Shown in pieces: positions 1 through 10,140 of a stretch of DNA of 32,500 bases; position 1 is the first letter of the stretch; the number at the start of each line of letters is the position of its first letter. Location of the stretch: assembly GCA_034096865.1 (NCBI GenBank), contig JAWQFJ010014493.1:20001-52500 (forward strand). The letters are read 5' to 3'. The notes under the pieces are model-generated. The model was not told the origin of the DNA. It did not search any database and saw only the letters and a list, made by a program, of their open reading frames with translations. The stretch comes from Theodoxus fluviatilis (taxonomy: Eukaryota; Mollusca; Gastropoda; Cycloneritida; Neritidae). A program made the position numbers and the translations under genes.

Positions 1-52
1 CCATATCATGAAGTTCCAACTGCTGGGAGGGGGGGGGGGGGGAGGCAGAGTT

Positions 53-140
53 GGGGGCGAGGAGGAGGGTAATGAGGGAGGGGGTGGGGGCGAGGAGGAG
101 GGTAATGAGAGAGGGGGTGGGGGGCGAGAAGGAGGGTGAT
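53..140. repeat. G-rich 33-bp tandem repeat
   Basis: About three units of roughly 33 bp, each built on a GGGGGCGAGGAGGAGGGTAA-like core, follow a homopolymeric G run near base 30. The repeated GGG runs could form quadruplexes on the plus strand. No coding potential is seen. Confidence 0.8.
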
Positions 141-558
141 GGCTCATGACAACTGCACCTTTGCGGAAAGTACCATCTGTCGAGGCCTGAGAGACTTCTC
201 AACATGCAGGCAGCGCTTCTGTTCCAGTCGTGGCACTAGAGAACATCTCCACGCGGTGTATAGAAGTTGCTCTCGAAGATTTGTATACGAGAAGCTCTTG
301 CACCCATGCGGAATGCGTTTTGCCTTTAACTACTGTTTGAGGAGCAGGTGTTGGTGATCTCATGATACAGTCAATGAATGTAACTTGCTTTTCAGTGTTA
401 GAGCAACCTACGCTAATCCCAATGTAATTACATAATGTTTTAGATATGCAGTACCAACACTAATGCGCTGGCATAACCTAGTGCCAGGAATGTCATACTG
501 ATAGGAGTGGTGGGTTTTTAACTATCCTCCAGTTGCATGTACTGGCTCCTGTGCTCAT

Positions 559-1253
559 GGGTGTGTTTGTTTGGCCCAAAATCTCGAGAGAATCGAGAGG
601 GCTAGGCGTTGCCTACGTTTCTCGCTCATAAGGACGCACTCGCCGTGAAGGCGGGAAGCCGAGGGAGGTCCGGAGCTCCCTCGATCCTTCCCGCTGCAGT
701 GACCCGGATGACCCAAAATGGCGGAGACAGTGCGAGTTCGGCTGGTGTTCGGAGAGAACAGTGCCTGTAATGTGCTTCTCAGGGCTTGAGAATGGAAAAG
801 TGATGTAAACGGAAGTATTTGCTGTTCGAGTGTTCATTTGACTATATAGAGGAGTAGGTGTATTGGGTATTTCTTGACAAACACTGCCGAAAATGTGTGT
901 ATCGCTTGCAGTATACGGACGCTGTATAAGTTATGTCCATTCACCGTATACATGAATTATGTCCCTTGAATTGGTCGAAATGAATCGAGGCCTCACATGT
1001 TCGACAAAATTGTCTACAGTTGAACACGGGTTGCTTTTTGTCGTTGAAAAAGTTCCCGTGCCATTCGATTTGACACCATGGTGTGTTCTATGAAGTGAAA
1101 AACTGATGTGATATATTCTTCACCGACTCTGGCGCCAGGACGCAGCTATGTTGTTCCGCCTTGCGAGATGATTGGCCGATTTTCTAGCTGTAGGAGCGTC
1201 TCATTCGCCATCTCAGGGAGAATCGCGAGATTTGTGGCCAAACAAACGCACCC
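559..1253 (+). mobile_element. Non-autonomous TIR element, family A copy 1
   Basis: This is one of three copies of the same dispersed family in the window (others at 19032-19780 and 26843-27547). The left end reads GGGTGTGTTTGTTTGGCC. The right end, read on the other strand, reads GGGTGCGTTTGTTTGGCC, so the element has terminal inverted repeats that continue, with mismatches, into an AAATCTCG block. The flanking triplets are CAT on the left and TAT on the right, an imperfect 3-bp duplication. The interior has a conserved CACCATGGTGTG palindrome near 1075 and a TTCACCGACTCTGGCGCCAG block near 1120. No transposase frame is present, so this looks like a MITE of about 0.7 kb. The superfamily is not settled. 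A 3-bp duplication would fit PIF/Harbinger, but that is inference. Confidence 0.8.
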
Positions 1254-2076
1254 TATGCTTGTATTTTTGCTAGGGTACAACAACATTCTGAACTGCTTTT
1301 ACGTGACTTAATCAATGAAAGAACATTACCAGTTAGTCAGAGCCGCATCGATGACCTCCTTTTCTTCCAAGCTCGCTTAGTGTGTGGGATGTGGACACGG
1401 TCTGCAAATGTTGCCCCGACCGTGGACGTAGATATAAAGGAAATAGCAAGTGCCAAAATCCATTGCATCATTAGAGGACATTGATGTCGTGCAGTCAGTG
1501 AAACACATAATTCGGTTGAATCACGTCTAAATCAGACTCCGCAAGCGGCAACCTTATGTGTTATGCTCGATTATACATGACATCAAATGCTAGCCATTTT
1601 TTCTCCGGTTTGCATGTAAAACGCTCATTTTCAGAATCAGTCACTCATTCAAAGAAACCGTAGCCAAATACCTGTAGTAGTATTACTTCCTCAAAGCTCT
1701 ATGTAGAATACATCAATATTTTGCTCACATCCCTCATTATTCAATTCGAAATGTGGGTTACTGAGTGGTTCGGTACACTGGCAACCATTGAACTTGGCCA
1801 CGTTGACAACAAGAGTCACTTTGGAGACTCCTTCGAACTCGAGTCCGCCAAAATAGAAAATCAGAATAGAGGTATCCAGACACATTGTTCAAACATACGT
1901 TCACGTATGAGCCAGACATATAACTGCCGCGCGCTAGGCTTTCACATGACTGAATGTTGTGTCTCAAACCACTTTACCGAATTCTTCCCATGAGAGTAAT
2001 TAACCCGTTTACGTGGCCACAAAAAACGCTCCTGCGACTCCGTCGAACAAGAGTTTGCCGAGATAGTCTGGGCCAG
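1254..2076. other. Intergenic, no gene seen
   Basis: No domain, splice-bounded exon or RNA gene could be recognised. The short open frames between 1690 and 1990 overlap on both strands and look like chance. Confidence 0.5.
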
Positions 2077-2967
2077 ACACTCCCTGCGTTCCGTTGACTC
2101 TGCTTCATCTCTGCTACGCTGTAGCAGGGTCAGGAGTTTCGATTGGTCGGTTTCTTTAATTATTTTTAAAGCACGTTACCATTAAAAGTAGAGGGTTTTG
2201 GAGGCCCCCTTTGAATACATGAATCTCGAATATTATTTCACACTCAAATTTATCACTATTGATCGAAGAAACGACATAATAAAAGTATTAGGGTGGAAAA
2301 TCATTCATACACAATCTTTGGTGACGTTTCACCCAGTGGCAGAGGTCAACTTCCTGTCAAAGGTCGCGCAGCAGCTAGAGCGTTTGCTGTGCCTAGCAAC
2401 GATGAAACTACAGAACTCGTAGCCGCATTTGATTGGCTCATACTAAACACAACTAATTGGAAGTCACTCCACGGACTTGCACGGTAAACATGCTTCGAAC
2501 CATGGAGTTTACATAACATGGAAGTGGAATACGTGCCGATTGCTGTCAAATTTCGAAGAAATAAATGTTTTCGTGCTCTCATCACCGTGGCAGAGTGGAT
2601 TGTATGTCTTGGTTTGATATTTGTAGTAAACGTCGGCATTTATACCCATGAGTGTAACGATTTAGCAGACGACACACATGTTTGGATTCCCTTGACCTTC
2701 CTCTATGACTGGTGATGGTTACCTCCCTTTTGTTATTAATGGATTTTCGACCCTAATGCTTTTATTAAGTCGTTTCTTCGTTCAAGAGTGATAAATTTGA
2801 GTGTGAAATAATATTGGGGATTCGTGTATTCAAAGGGGGCCTCCAAAACCCTCTACTTTTAATGGTTACGTGCTTTTAAAATAATTAAAGAAACCGACCA
2901 ATCGAAACTCCTGACCCTGCTACACCGTAGCAGAGATGAAGCAGAGTGCACGGAACGCAGGGAGTGT
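2077..2967. mobile_element. Foldback (long-TIR) element
   Basis: The ends are ACACTCCCTGCGTTCCG and its reverse complement. The inverted similarity runs for about 226 bp on each side (2077-2302 and 2741-2967) and includes the blocks GGTCGGTTTCTTTAATTATT and GTAGAGGGTTTTGGAGGCC. The loop of about 440 bp (2303-2740) is not palindromic and shows no recognisable protein. The arms differ by scattered substitutions and small indels, so the insertion is not brand new. No clear target duplication is visible. Very long arms with no transposase fit a foldback-type non-autonomous DNA transposon. Confidence 0.85.
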
Positions 2968-3071
2968 AACACAATGCGAGGGGCATGAAATAACTGTCAC
3001 GTGACCAGCCTTCGTGTCTCGACACTGAGTGAGCGGCATTGGTGTCCTCTACTTAATTAAGCACCGGCTTT

Positions 3072-3545
3072 ACTGCCTGTAACGATTTGTGCGAGTTCAT
3101 ACTCTTTACTCCTGCCTGCTTGTTACAATTTGTGCGCGTTGATACCCTTTACTCCTGCCTGCTTGTTACGGTGTATGAGTTTTGATACCCTTTACTCCTG
3201 CCTGCTTGTTACGGTTTATGAGTTTTGATACCCTTTACTCCTGCCTGCTTGTTACGGTTTATGAGTTTTGATACCCTTTACTCCTGCCTGCTTGTTACGG
3301 TGTATGAGTTTTGATACCTTTTACTCCTGCCTGCTTGTTACGGTGTATGAGTTTTGATACCCTTTACTCCTGCCTGCTTGTTACGGTTTATGAGTTTTGA
3401 TACCCTTTACTCCTGCCTGCTTGTTACGGTTTATGAGTTTTGAAACCCTTAACTCCTTACTGCTTGTAACGGTTCATGCGTTTTGAAATCCTTAACTCCT
3501 TACCACTTGTGACAGTTTGTATTTTGACATACTTTCCTCCTTATC
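3072..3545 (+). repeat. 43-bp minisatellite, about 11 units
   Basis: The repeated unit contains CTCCTGCCTGCTTGTTACGG followed by TTTATGAGTTTTGATACCCT. Central units are nearly identical, while the first (from 3072) and last (3440-3545) units are clearly diverged, as expected for an array homogenised from the middle. It lies 105 bp right of the foldback element. Confidence 0.9.
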
Positions 3546-3889
3546 TCCTGCCCTTTTCTCCTCGTTTTCGAATGATGCAGTTGACTTCCTGCATATTTTA
3601 GTAATGCTCTATTTGCATTCCATCGCTTCGCAAGTCACGGGGAGCATTACTTTCTCACGTTGCTGCCAGCCTGTCGAGACGTCACCTTCTGTCAAAGCCA
3701 ATTCAAGGTAGCATCAGAGATTTCGTTGATTACAAATGAAAACTGCCTACTCTCTCGATGAGGATTCAGCCGTGGGATAAAAAGGACCAATCAAGCTTTA
3801 CAAAGCAGTTCAGGAAAGCAGCATCTTTGCGAGCATGCATTATGGTGGGTGAGTGAGTGAATGTAATGTTTCGCTCTATCAGCCTTCGT
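3546..3889. other. Intergenic, no gene seen
   Basis: Mixed-composition sequence with a short GTGA run at 3848-3860. A frame open from about 3517 to 3711 has no recognisable motif. Confidence 0.4.
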
Positions 3890-4030
3890 GGACTATATAA
3901 GGCCAATGACTATAAAAGCTCTAGAGCTGGTGAGAGTAAGAGCAAGGCAATTATTGATTTCCCCAGTCACCTGCTTCCCACGAATCGCTTGAGGAGACGC
4001 AGTGGGTCTATTCTTACCTCCCACTCACAA
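3890..4030 (+). repeat. Dispersed repeat, copy 1 (pair with 13965-14100)
   Basis: The block AATCGCTTGAGGAGACGCAG followed by TGGGTCTATTCTTACCTCCC matches 14055-14100 with few differences. An upstream TATATAAGGCCAATGAC block resembles TATGTAAGGCCATTAAG near 13972. The spacing is similar in both, so they appear to be copies of one unclassified repeat family. Confidence 0.6.
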
Positions 4031-4127
4031 TAGGAGCCTTGTGTTGCACTGTTGCCATAGAGGGAGAACCTCTCGCCTCCCTCACTGGAAAGACATCTTC
4101 CCAGAAAAAGAAACGGCGCTCAGTAAA

Positions 4128-4398
4128 GCCGGTGTCGCGAAATATTTTATCCCTGTGATATTTTATGGCGGAAGTGCTTCTGCGCATGCGCGAAATTGGG
4201 TACAACAATCTGCATGCCATGATTTAAACCACTGAATTGATCAAACCAGTGTAAAAACAGTGTTGCTAATGTAGCAAACGGTGACGTGAAAGTTGGAAAG
4301 ACTAACATAAATTTTTATTTTCGCACCCAATTTCGCGCATGCGGAGAAGCACTTCCGCCATAAAATAGCACAGGGAAATAATATTTCGCGACACCGGC
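4128..4398. mobile_element. Hairpin MITE with 74-bp arms
   Basis: GCCGGTGTCGCGAAATATT at 4128 is matched by its reverse complement ending at 4398. The near-perfect inverted arms (4128-4201 and 4325-4398) include GGCGGAAGTGCTTCTGCGCA, and the loop is about 123 bp. No protein is encoded. The flanks (CAGTAAA and ATTCTAG) give no clear target duplication. The arms could form a long cruciform or hairpin RNA. Confidence 0.85.
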
Positions 4399-6205
4399 AT
4401 TCTAGGTCACTAGAGATTTCGCCTACTGGCGAAAGTGTCTCTAACTCAGTTGACATCACGTGATGGAAGGTTTTCGTCCAAAATATGCAAATGGAGATCA
4501 CACGAGAGGTTTGTGGGATAACCGATCTGCTCCCTGACATACGCCGTTAAAGTAGTTCTAATACTATTTCGCACAAAACTCATAACTTACTCTTGTTAAG
4601 GCAATAAACACGCGTTTATTCGATAAAATACAATGTTTGTGTTGAAATGGACAAAAGTTTTGACATCTGATTGCTTTCTGTAAAAAGTGGAGAGAAAAAT
4701 AGTATCAGAACGAACTATTTTTGGCGCAATGCTGTAATGCGAAGGGTCAAGTCTTACGCATTCATTGCGAACTGCGCCAGAGTCAATACTGACTCGGGTT
4801 CACAGAATGTAATGCCGGAGCATTCCTTTCTCGGCAAATAGATACGCGAACAAAGAGCCCTTCTTCTTTGAATGCTCCTCATGACACCAGATCTCTCGCG
4901 GGAACTGCGAGAAATGTCTTATGTTCAGTACACTGGTTTTACTTTTACAAGTGGACACAGACTGTGGACTTTTCTACCCCATGTTCTGCATCGAGTTGTG
5001 AGAACTGATGGTTTTGTGGAAGGATTGTCTGCATGGCTAAACTTCGTTGACCTTTGTGCTGTTGGAACCATGCGCAGCGCCAGCCCTCGTGGCATTCGCC
5101 AGGCCGCGCTCCTGCTGGACTTGTCGTCAGACGCGCGAACATGGCCACGCAAGAAAAAAACATGTTCCTGCTGTTTTAATGGGCCTCCGTCGCATCTCGG
5201 TTGCAAATGTGCAATCTTCTTGTGTGAAGTAAGGCATGCAGATCACTTTTCAGAGGCAGGGACGAGAAGAATAGTGGACGTATGCAAACTACGGTACTGT
5301 GGCCAAGCTATGCGTGATCACCGACACTTTCCTGGTGCGCCATACAGCAATAACATCGCGACAGACTGGTATCTGATACCTCCTACCCCATCTGTCCCGG
5401 TTCATCGACTCTGTCCACGCGCTCTTGTTGGCGTGCATTCATTATGATGTTGGGTTTCTTGATGAATTATGTCTCATTTCGATCTATCTTCGTGAGTTTT
5501 CATTCACACGTCTAGTCCATAACCGAAGCGATTTCAAATGTCCGATAAAATCCAAAAGCGTGCCCGATAACGATCTGAAATAGCATCTCATTAAGTAGTC
5601 GTAAAAAAAAATATTTTTGCTGAAGCCCCGTAGGAAACAGCCTCGCTCTGCGGGGTTCTCATGTAATAGTAGATGCCTATCGAAATGGGATCTTTTGGCA
5701 TGGATCCATGCCTGGGCTTTGCCAACTCACGCCTGGTATGCGAGGTTGGCCTATTCATGCAGTGACAATAGACCTTTTCATGTGCATGTAGAGAGGAAAT
5801 GGAGGGTTAAAAAGCCGTCCGTTGGGACGGCAGACGTGACCCAACGCAGCGATCCATTTCAATGGGATGGCTTTCCTGGACAGGAATACAATAGCTGTCG
5901 TGGGTCGCAATCATTCCCTTTCTCGCGGGAACTCGCGTGGTGTCACAAGCTTCCAGGCGAACACCGACTGACTCGTTGCATGCGTTGTATTCCGGACAGC
6001 ATTTGTGTCTCATTTTTGCCATGCAATGATAAGATTTTCTCAGACTGTGATAGACAGAGGTATGTATAAATACTACTCATGTTATTTAGACGAAATTTTG
6101 ATAATCTTTGGCTGAGTTTCTAAGAGCTGTCGGTCTGGAGAGCGCGTGGGGTTCGAGCGGCACTGAATGGCCGTCCGCTCGCGCGGTCGCCGCCTGCCCG
6201 TCTGC
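4399..6205 (+). other. Two unrecognised open frames (4872-5447, 5617-6069)
   Basis: A 191-codon frame runs 4872-5447. Around residues 95-130 it has a Cys/His cluster (CSCC, then CKC, LC, then RHADHF) loosely like the C-terminal zinc ribbon of piggyBac-type transposases. The rest does not resemble a DDE domain, and no TTAA-flanked inverted repeats were seen. A second, 150-codon frame at 5617-6069 has no recognisable motif. Both may be chance frames in GC-balanced DNA. I do not call them genes. Confidence 0.2.
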
Positions 6206-6214
6206 CTTCCTGTC

Positions 6215-6217
<3 letters not shown>

Positions 6218-6286
<69 letters not shown>

Positions 6287-6508
6287 CTCCCTCCCTCCCT
6301 CCCTCCCTCTCCCCCACCCTCTCTCTTCATCCCACCCACCCTCTCTCTCAAACCCACCCACCCTCTCTCTCAAACCCACCCACCCTCTCTCTCAAACCCA
6401 CCCACCCTCTCTCTCAAACCCACCCGCCCTCTTACTCTCATTCTCTCTTCCCTTCCTCCCCTTTCCCCAGCCCCCCCCCCCCCCCCTCCCTCTCTCTCTC
6501 TCTCTCTC

Positions 6509-6556
<48 letters not shown>

Positions 6557-6560
6557 CATT
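6218..6560. repeat. CT microsatellite with embedded 22-bp minisatellite
   Basis: (CT)n at 6218-6284 passes into CCCT-rich DNA. About five 22-bp units of CCCTCTCTCTCAAACCCACC type follow (6325-6430), then a poly-C run near 6470, then (CT)n again to 6552. The long Ser/Leu and Arg/Glu frames on both strands here come only from the repeat. Confidence 0.95.
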
Positions 6561-6631
6561 TGAATATTTTGCCTCAAGGGCTGAATGTAAGAAAGGCAAT
6601 ACTGCCTAATTCACTACCCTTGTAAAATAAG

Positions 6632-6681
6632 GTTCGTTCGTTCGTTCGTTCTTTATCTCTCTCCCTCCCTCCCTCCCTCTC
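6632..6681. repeat. GTTC and CCCT tetranucleotide runs
   Basis: A short (GTTC)n run at 6632-6652 is followed by (CCCT)n to about 6680. These are low-complexity tracts only. Confidence 0.8.
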
Positions 6682-7726
6682 TTTGTGCAGATTCTCAACG
6701 CATCTCGCCTCCCCCGCCCAAGAGTGGAATGGGCAGAGAGAGACACTATGAATGTGTCAATAGTTGGTGCCTAGGTAAGCTTCAATGTTCTGGTCGAGGA
6801 CAGGAGACAAGACGTACTTTGCTGAGAGACTATTGTTACGAGATGGGGCTCTTGATCTCTCACTTAAGAGAGATTGTCTAGGGGTTTTATCTTGCCGTCT
6901 TGTAACATCCACTGTCTGTCCATGCAATCAAGGGATGAACGAGACTTCACAGAGAAGATAAGTAGGTGGAATTTGACTTTAAAAATAACTTTAATAATAT
7001 GGAAGTAATAATGATAATTCTTAATATGATTAATTCAAAGTATTAAGTTATACCATGTTTAGCCAGCCAGCCTTTCAATGGTTACATTTATCTGTGAGCG
7101 TTCAATTTTGCTGATCACTGATGATGAGCGTAGAGCCTTTTTTAACAGGGTTGTAGATGGATGAATGTGTAGGGCCCAGGGAAGATGGGCATGCCCGGGA
7201 ATTCAATTCTCTGGTACTTGGGAACGGAGGGTAACGTTGAACTTCTCCCCTCAGGGTTGAGGCTGTCCCTAGGTCAGGCGTGACGCCGTTCGTGGGTCAG
7301 GCATGATGCAGTCTGTGGGGTCAGGCCAAGCATGGCACGCCTGATAGCTCTGGTCTTCTGGTGGAGGTGTCAAATGACACCCATCTGAGTGGACTGGACC
7401 CTTGATGAATGGCGTCAGAGGAGTCTCGGGAGGCAGCAGGGCTATGGGTAAAGAGTTTTTTTCTGGCGTCCCCCCTTTCCATCTCCTGTTTGACCTTGGA
7501 CGCAGTCACAGCGCGTGCACTGCACGCCCCAGAGGTAGGGAGGGGGTAAGAGAGAGAGAAAAAGAAAGGCAGGGGAGGTTTTATAGTTTTGAGTGCCGTC
7601 CACTGACCAATCACATTCTTGGCACCATGTATGCAGTACAACATTAGTGTCTTTGTTCTCTCCACTGACCAATCCTATTCTCGGCACTATCTGCACAGCA
7701 GAATAGACAAAAGAAGTAGGGAGGCT
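6682..7726. other. Intergenic, no gene seen
   Basis: Contains an AT-rich stretch (6970-7060), a short imperfect inverted pair TGTTACGAGA/TCTTGTAACA (6833-6906), and a diverged duplication of about 60 bp with TCCACTGACCAATC (7595-7690). No exon or domain was recognised. Confidence 0.45.
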
Positions 7727-7800
7727 CTTGTCCAACTTCAGAAATTTATTACAGAGCTTTCGGGGCCAAGTAGGCTCCTTTGTCAGTGCAGTGAAAGGCT
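7727..7800 (-). ncRNA. Hammerhead-like motif, possible Penelope-like element remnant
   Basis: Read on the minus strand, the segment has CTGACAAAGGAGCC, a short loop, GGCCCCGAAAGC and then TCTGTAATAAATTTCTGAAG. The GGAGCC/GGCCCC arms can pair with one mismatch, and a GAAA box follows, as in the hammerhead core CUGANGA-stem II-GAAA. The second GA of CUGANGA is AA here, so catalytic activity is doubtful. Such minimal hammerheads are known in terminal repeats of Penelope-like retroelements. No reverse transcriptase is present nearby. A related motif lies at 13687-13720. Confidence 0.3.
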
Positions 7801-8911
7801 ATGTGCGATGGTGTAAATATAGGCCCTGTGATAACATTTCACAAACACTCGAGTGCGGCACGGAGTACAGGCAGCAACAGCGGCTGCGGGTGAGAACATC
7901 GTAATGGGAAAGGGGGTGGGGTGACAAAGCAGGGGGGTCGTAGTCCGCAAGTGGGTCTCGGGAAAAGGAGAGCCCACACTCAGAGTCAGAGGTCAACAGA
8001 CCTGTAAGGCTGCAGGAACAACCGCACACGGAAAGCATATGCTCTACACTCCGAATGGCGTGAGCAAAATAATATTGTCGAAATTACAACAAAATCATCA
8101 TAGATGCCACGATACAACCGTGGCAATAAATGCAATGTCACACTATTCTTAATGAGATCTCGGTCTCGTTTGTAAAACAATATTTTCAAGCGGATCAGAT
8201 TGGTGGACAAGAAGACAACACAGAAGTAAAAATTCGGTCCCGGCGAACATTCTTCATTGTCTCATTCGGTAAAAAAAAAATCGGTTAAGACGACGGTACT
8301 TGCCACCCCGACTCCGCTTAACTCAAATAAAATGTGACTCCATACACAATATTTTCTTTACCATTCAGTCACAAACAACACCATCCAGATTGAGCCGTTT
8401 AATTGTGAGGCTTTGTCTTGTGGCAAAGGGATGGGGGTGGGGGTAGGAGACACTTTGACACTTTATTGTTCAGGCGGCCGCCCGTCACAGAAATATTATA
8501 ATACCAAGTCAAGCAAGCAAAATACGAACCCCTTGCCAACCTACTGAAAAGCCAGGGCATTTGGACCACCATCCTCGCGCTCGAGGTTGGAGCTAGGTGT
8601 TCACACACAGTCCACGGCGCCTGCAGACAACTCGGCCTCTCAAGCCGGCAGTGCATACAGGCAGCAAGAGCCATGGCAGAAGCCGCAGAGAGGGCATCTG
8701 TCTGGATATGGATGCGCAGAAACAGCAGAGATTAGGGTTCACCTAGTGTGCGCTAATGTGACACGAATTCGAACGGAAAACTTGTCAGTACCGTGACACA
8801 TTCCTCCAGCCTCTCCCCCTACCCCCCCCCCCCCCCCCGGGCCGAGCGGGGGACAGGCGCGATCTCGAACTGAAGAAAAAGACCTGCCAATAAGAGAACA
8901 CTTTCCCTCCG
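7801..8911. other. Intergenic, no gene seen
   Basis: Contains a poly-A run near 8270, a poly-C run at 8823-8838 and ordinary unique-looking DNA. No coding domain or RNA gene was recognised on either strand. Confidence 0.45.
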
Positions 8912-9165
8912 AAGCTCTGTGGCAAGAGCGGTAGCGCGATGGACCTGCAGTCAGAGGGTGCGGGGTTCGAAACGGCTCGGATCCCAGAGTTGCATCCTTG
9001 AGCCAAAATGCTTAATTCTGATCGCTTCTCCCCGCCCCTGCCAACTACAGTGGCAGAAAGACGGACATCTGGAGTGTAAGGAAGACTATAGGGCCGAAAC
9101 ACTCGGCGACGGGGGCCCTTCCTCTGACGACCGTCTTCTGCTTCGCTCCGTAGGGAATTTCTAGC
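8912..9165 (+). mobile_element. tRNA-derived SINE copy 1
   Basis: The head resembles a tRNA-derived pol III promoter: a box A-like TGGCAAGAGCGGTAGCGCG at about 8930 and box B-like GGTTCGAAACG at about 8964. The following block GATCCCAGAGTTGCATCCTT and GAGCCAAAATGCTTAA matches, in reverse orientation, the copy at 16716-16898, which shows a dispersed family. Beyond about 9050 the two copies no longer match, so the 3' limit is uncertain. No intact cloverleaf tRNA is implied. Confidence 0.7.
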
Positions 9166-9169
9166 TACT

Positions 9170-9310
9170 TAGGTTAAGCCTGTTCTTAACTGACCAAAAA
9201 TATTGGCTAATGTTCACCAAGGCTTGGCAAATTACTCATTGTCAAACATTCTGCAAAAATTCGCCAACTATTGCGCCAAATCTTAGCAAATCTTTTGCTT
9301 CTTAACCCTC
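9170..9310 (+). repeat. Short CTTGGCAA-type motif region, related to 17640-17845
   Basis: Contains GTTCTTAACTG followed by CAAGGCTTGGCAAAT and several GCCAA or TTGGC words. The same order of words occurs on the opposite strand at 17690-17845, so both may be end regions of one transposon family. The evidence is pattern similarity by eye only. Confidence 0.4.
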
Positions 9311-9572
9311 CGGGTGTCAGACTATTAGTGCCCGAATGTCACCGGTTTTTTTCTGTTCACTGGTCATGTGACAAATGACCAAATAAGCACACAGTATGCA
9401 GAAATAACACATACAAACTATATATCAAAGAAAGGTTGATAATGCTACCACTTGAAACAGGTCTGCTCTTAAGGCAAAGCTTCACCATGGCAGTTCTTAG
9501 GCACCACCACCTGTATTCATAACAGGATCAAACACTTTAATTCCCAGCTAATAATGGCAGACTCAGCCTTTG

Positions 9573-10140
9573 CCTTGTCAACAAGAGTAATGGAGCCTTT
9601 GAGTGAGTGAGTGAGTGAGTGAGTGAGTGAGTGAGTGAGTGAGTGAGTGAGTGAGTGAGTGAGTGAGTGAGTGAGTGAGTGAGTGAGTGAGTGAGTGAGT
9701 GAGTGAGTGAGTGAGTGAGTGAGTGAGTGAGTGAGTGAGTGAGTGAGTGAGTGAGTGAGTGAGTGAGTGAGTGAGTGAGTGAGTGAGTGAGTGAGTGAGT
9801 GAGTGAGTGAGTGAGTGAGTGAGTGAGTGAGTGAGTGAGTGAGTGAGTGAGTGAGTGAGTGAGTGAGTGAGTGAGTGAGTGAGTGAGTGAGTGAGTGAGT
9901 GAGTGAGTGAGTGAGTGAGTGAGTGAGGGAGGGAGGGAGTGAGTGAGTCAGTGAGTCAGTGAGTCAGTGAGTCAGTGAGTGAGTTAGTGAGGGAGGGAGG
10001 GAGGGAGGGAGGGAGGGAGGGAGTGAGTGAGTGAGTGAGTGAGTGAGTGAGTGAGTGAGTGAGTGAGTGAGTGAGTGAGTGAGTGAGTGAGTGAGTGAGT
10101 GAGTGAGTGAGTGAGTGAGTGAGTGAGTGAGTGAGTGAGT
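9573..10140. repeat. (GTGA)n array with family-specific flank
   Basis: About 540 bp of nearly pure GTGA repeats (9599-10140), interrupted by GGGA runs and GTCA variants around 9926-10023. The unique-looking left flank (9573-9605), read on the other strand, is TCAAAGGCTCCATTACTCTT then GTTGACAAGGCAA. It reappears at 15060-15092 next to another CTCA array. The array has therefore moved or expanded together with a repeat-family flank. Confidence 0.9.

Noticed and set aside
4872..5447. Possible piggyBac transposase
   Set aside because: Only a loose Cys/His cluster is seen. There is no DDE domain, no TTAA target site and no inverted termini, so it is noted only as an unrecognised frame.
8270..8335. 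Tigger-like terminal repeat (GGTTAAG and CTCCGCTTAACTC words)
   Set aside because: The similarity to 18361-18455 is short, there is no matching opposite end or TA site, and no transposase is nearby.
8912..9000. Functional tRNA gene
   Set aside because: Box A and B words are present, but the arms do not form a cloverleaf and the body is shared with a second dispersed copy, so it is a SINE.
9599..10140. CRISPR-like or telomeric array
   Set aside because: It is a simple tetranucleotide repeat with no spacers and no telomere motif.
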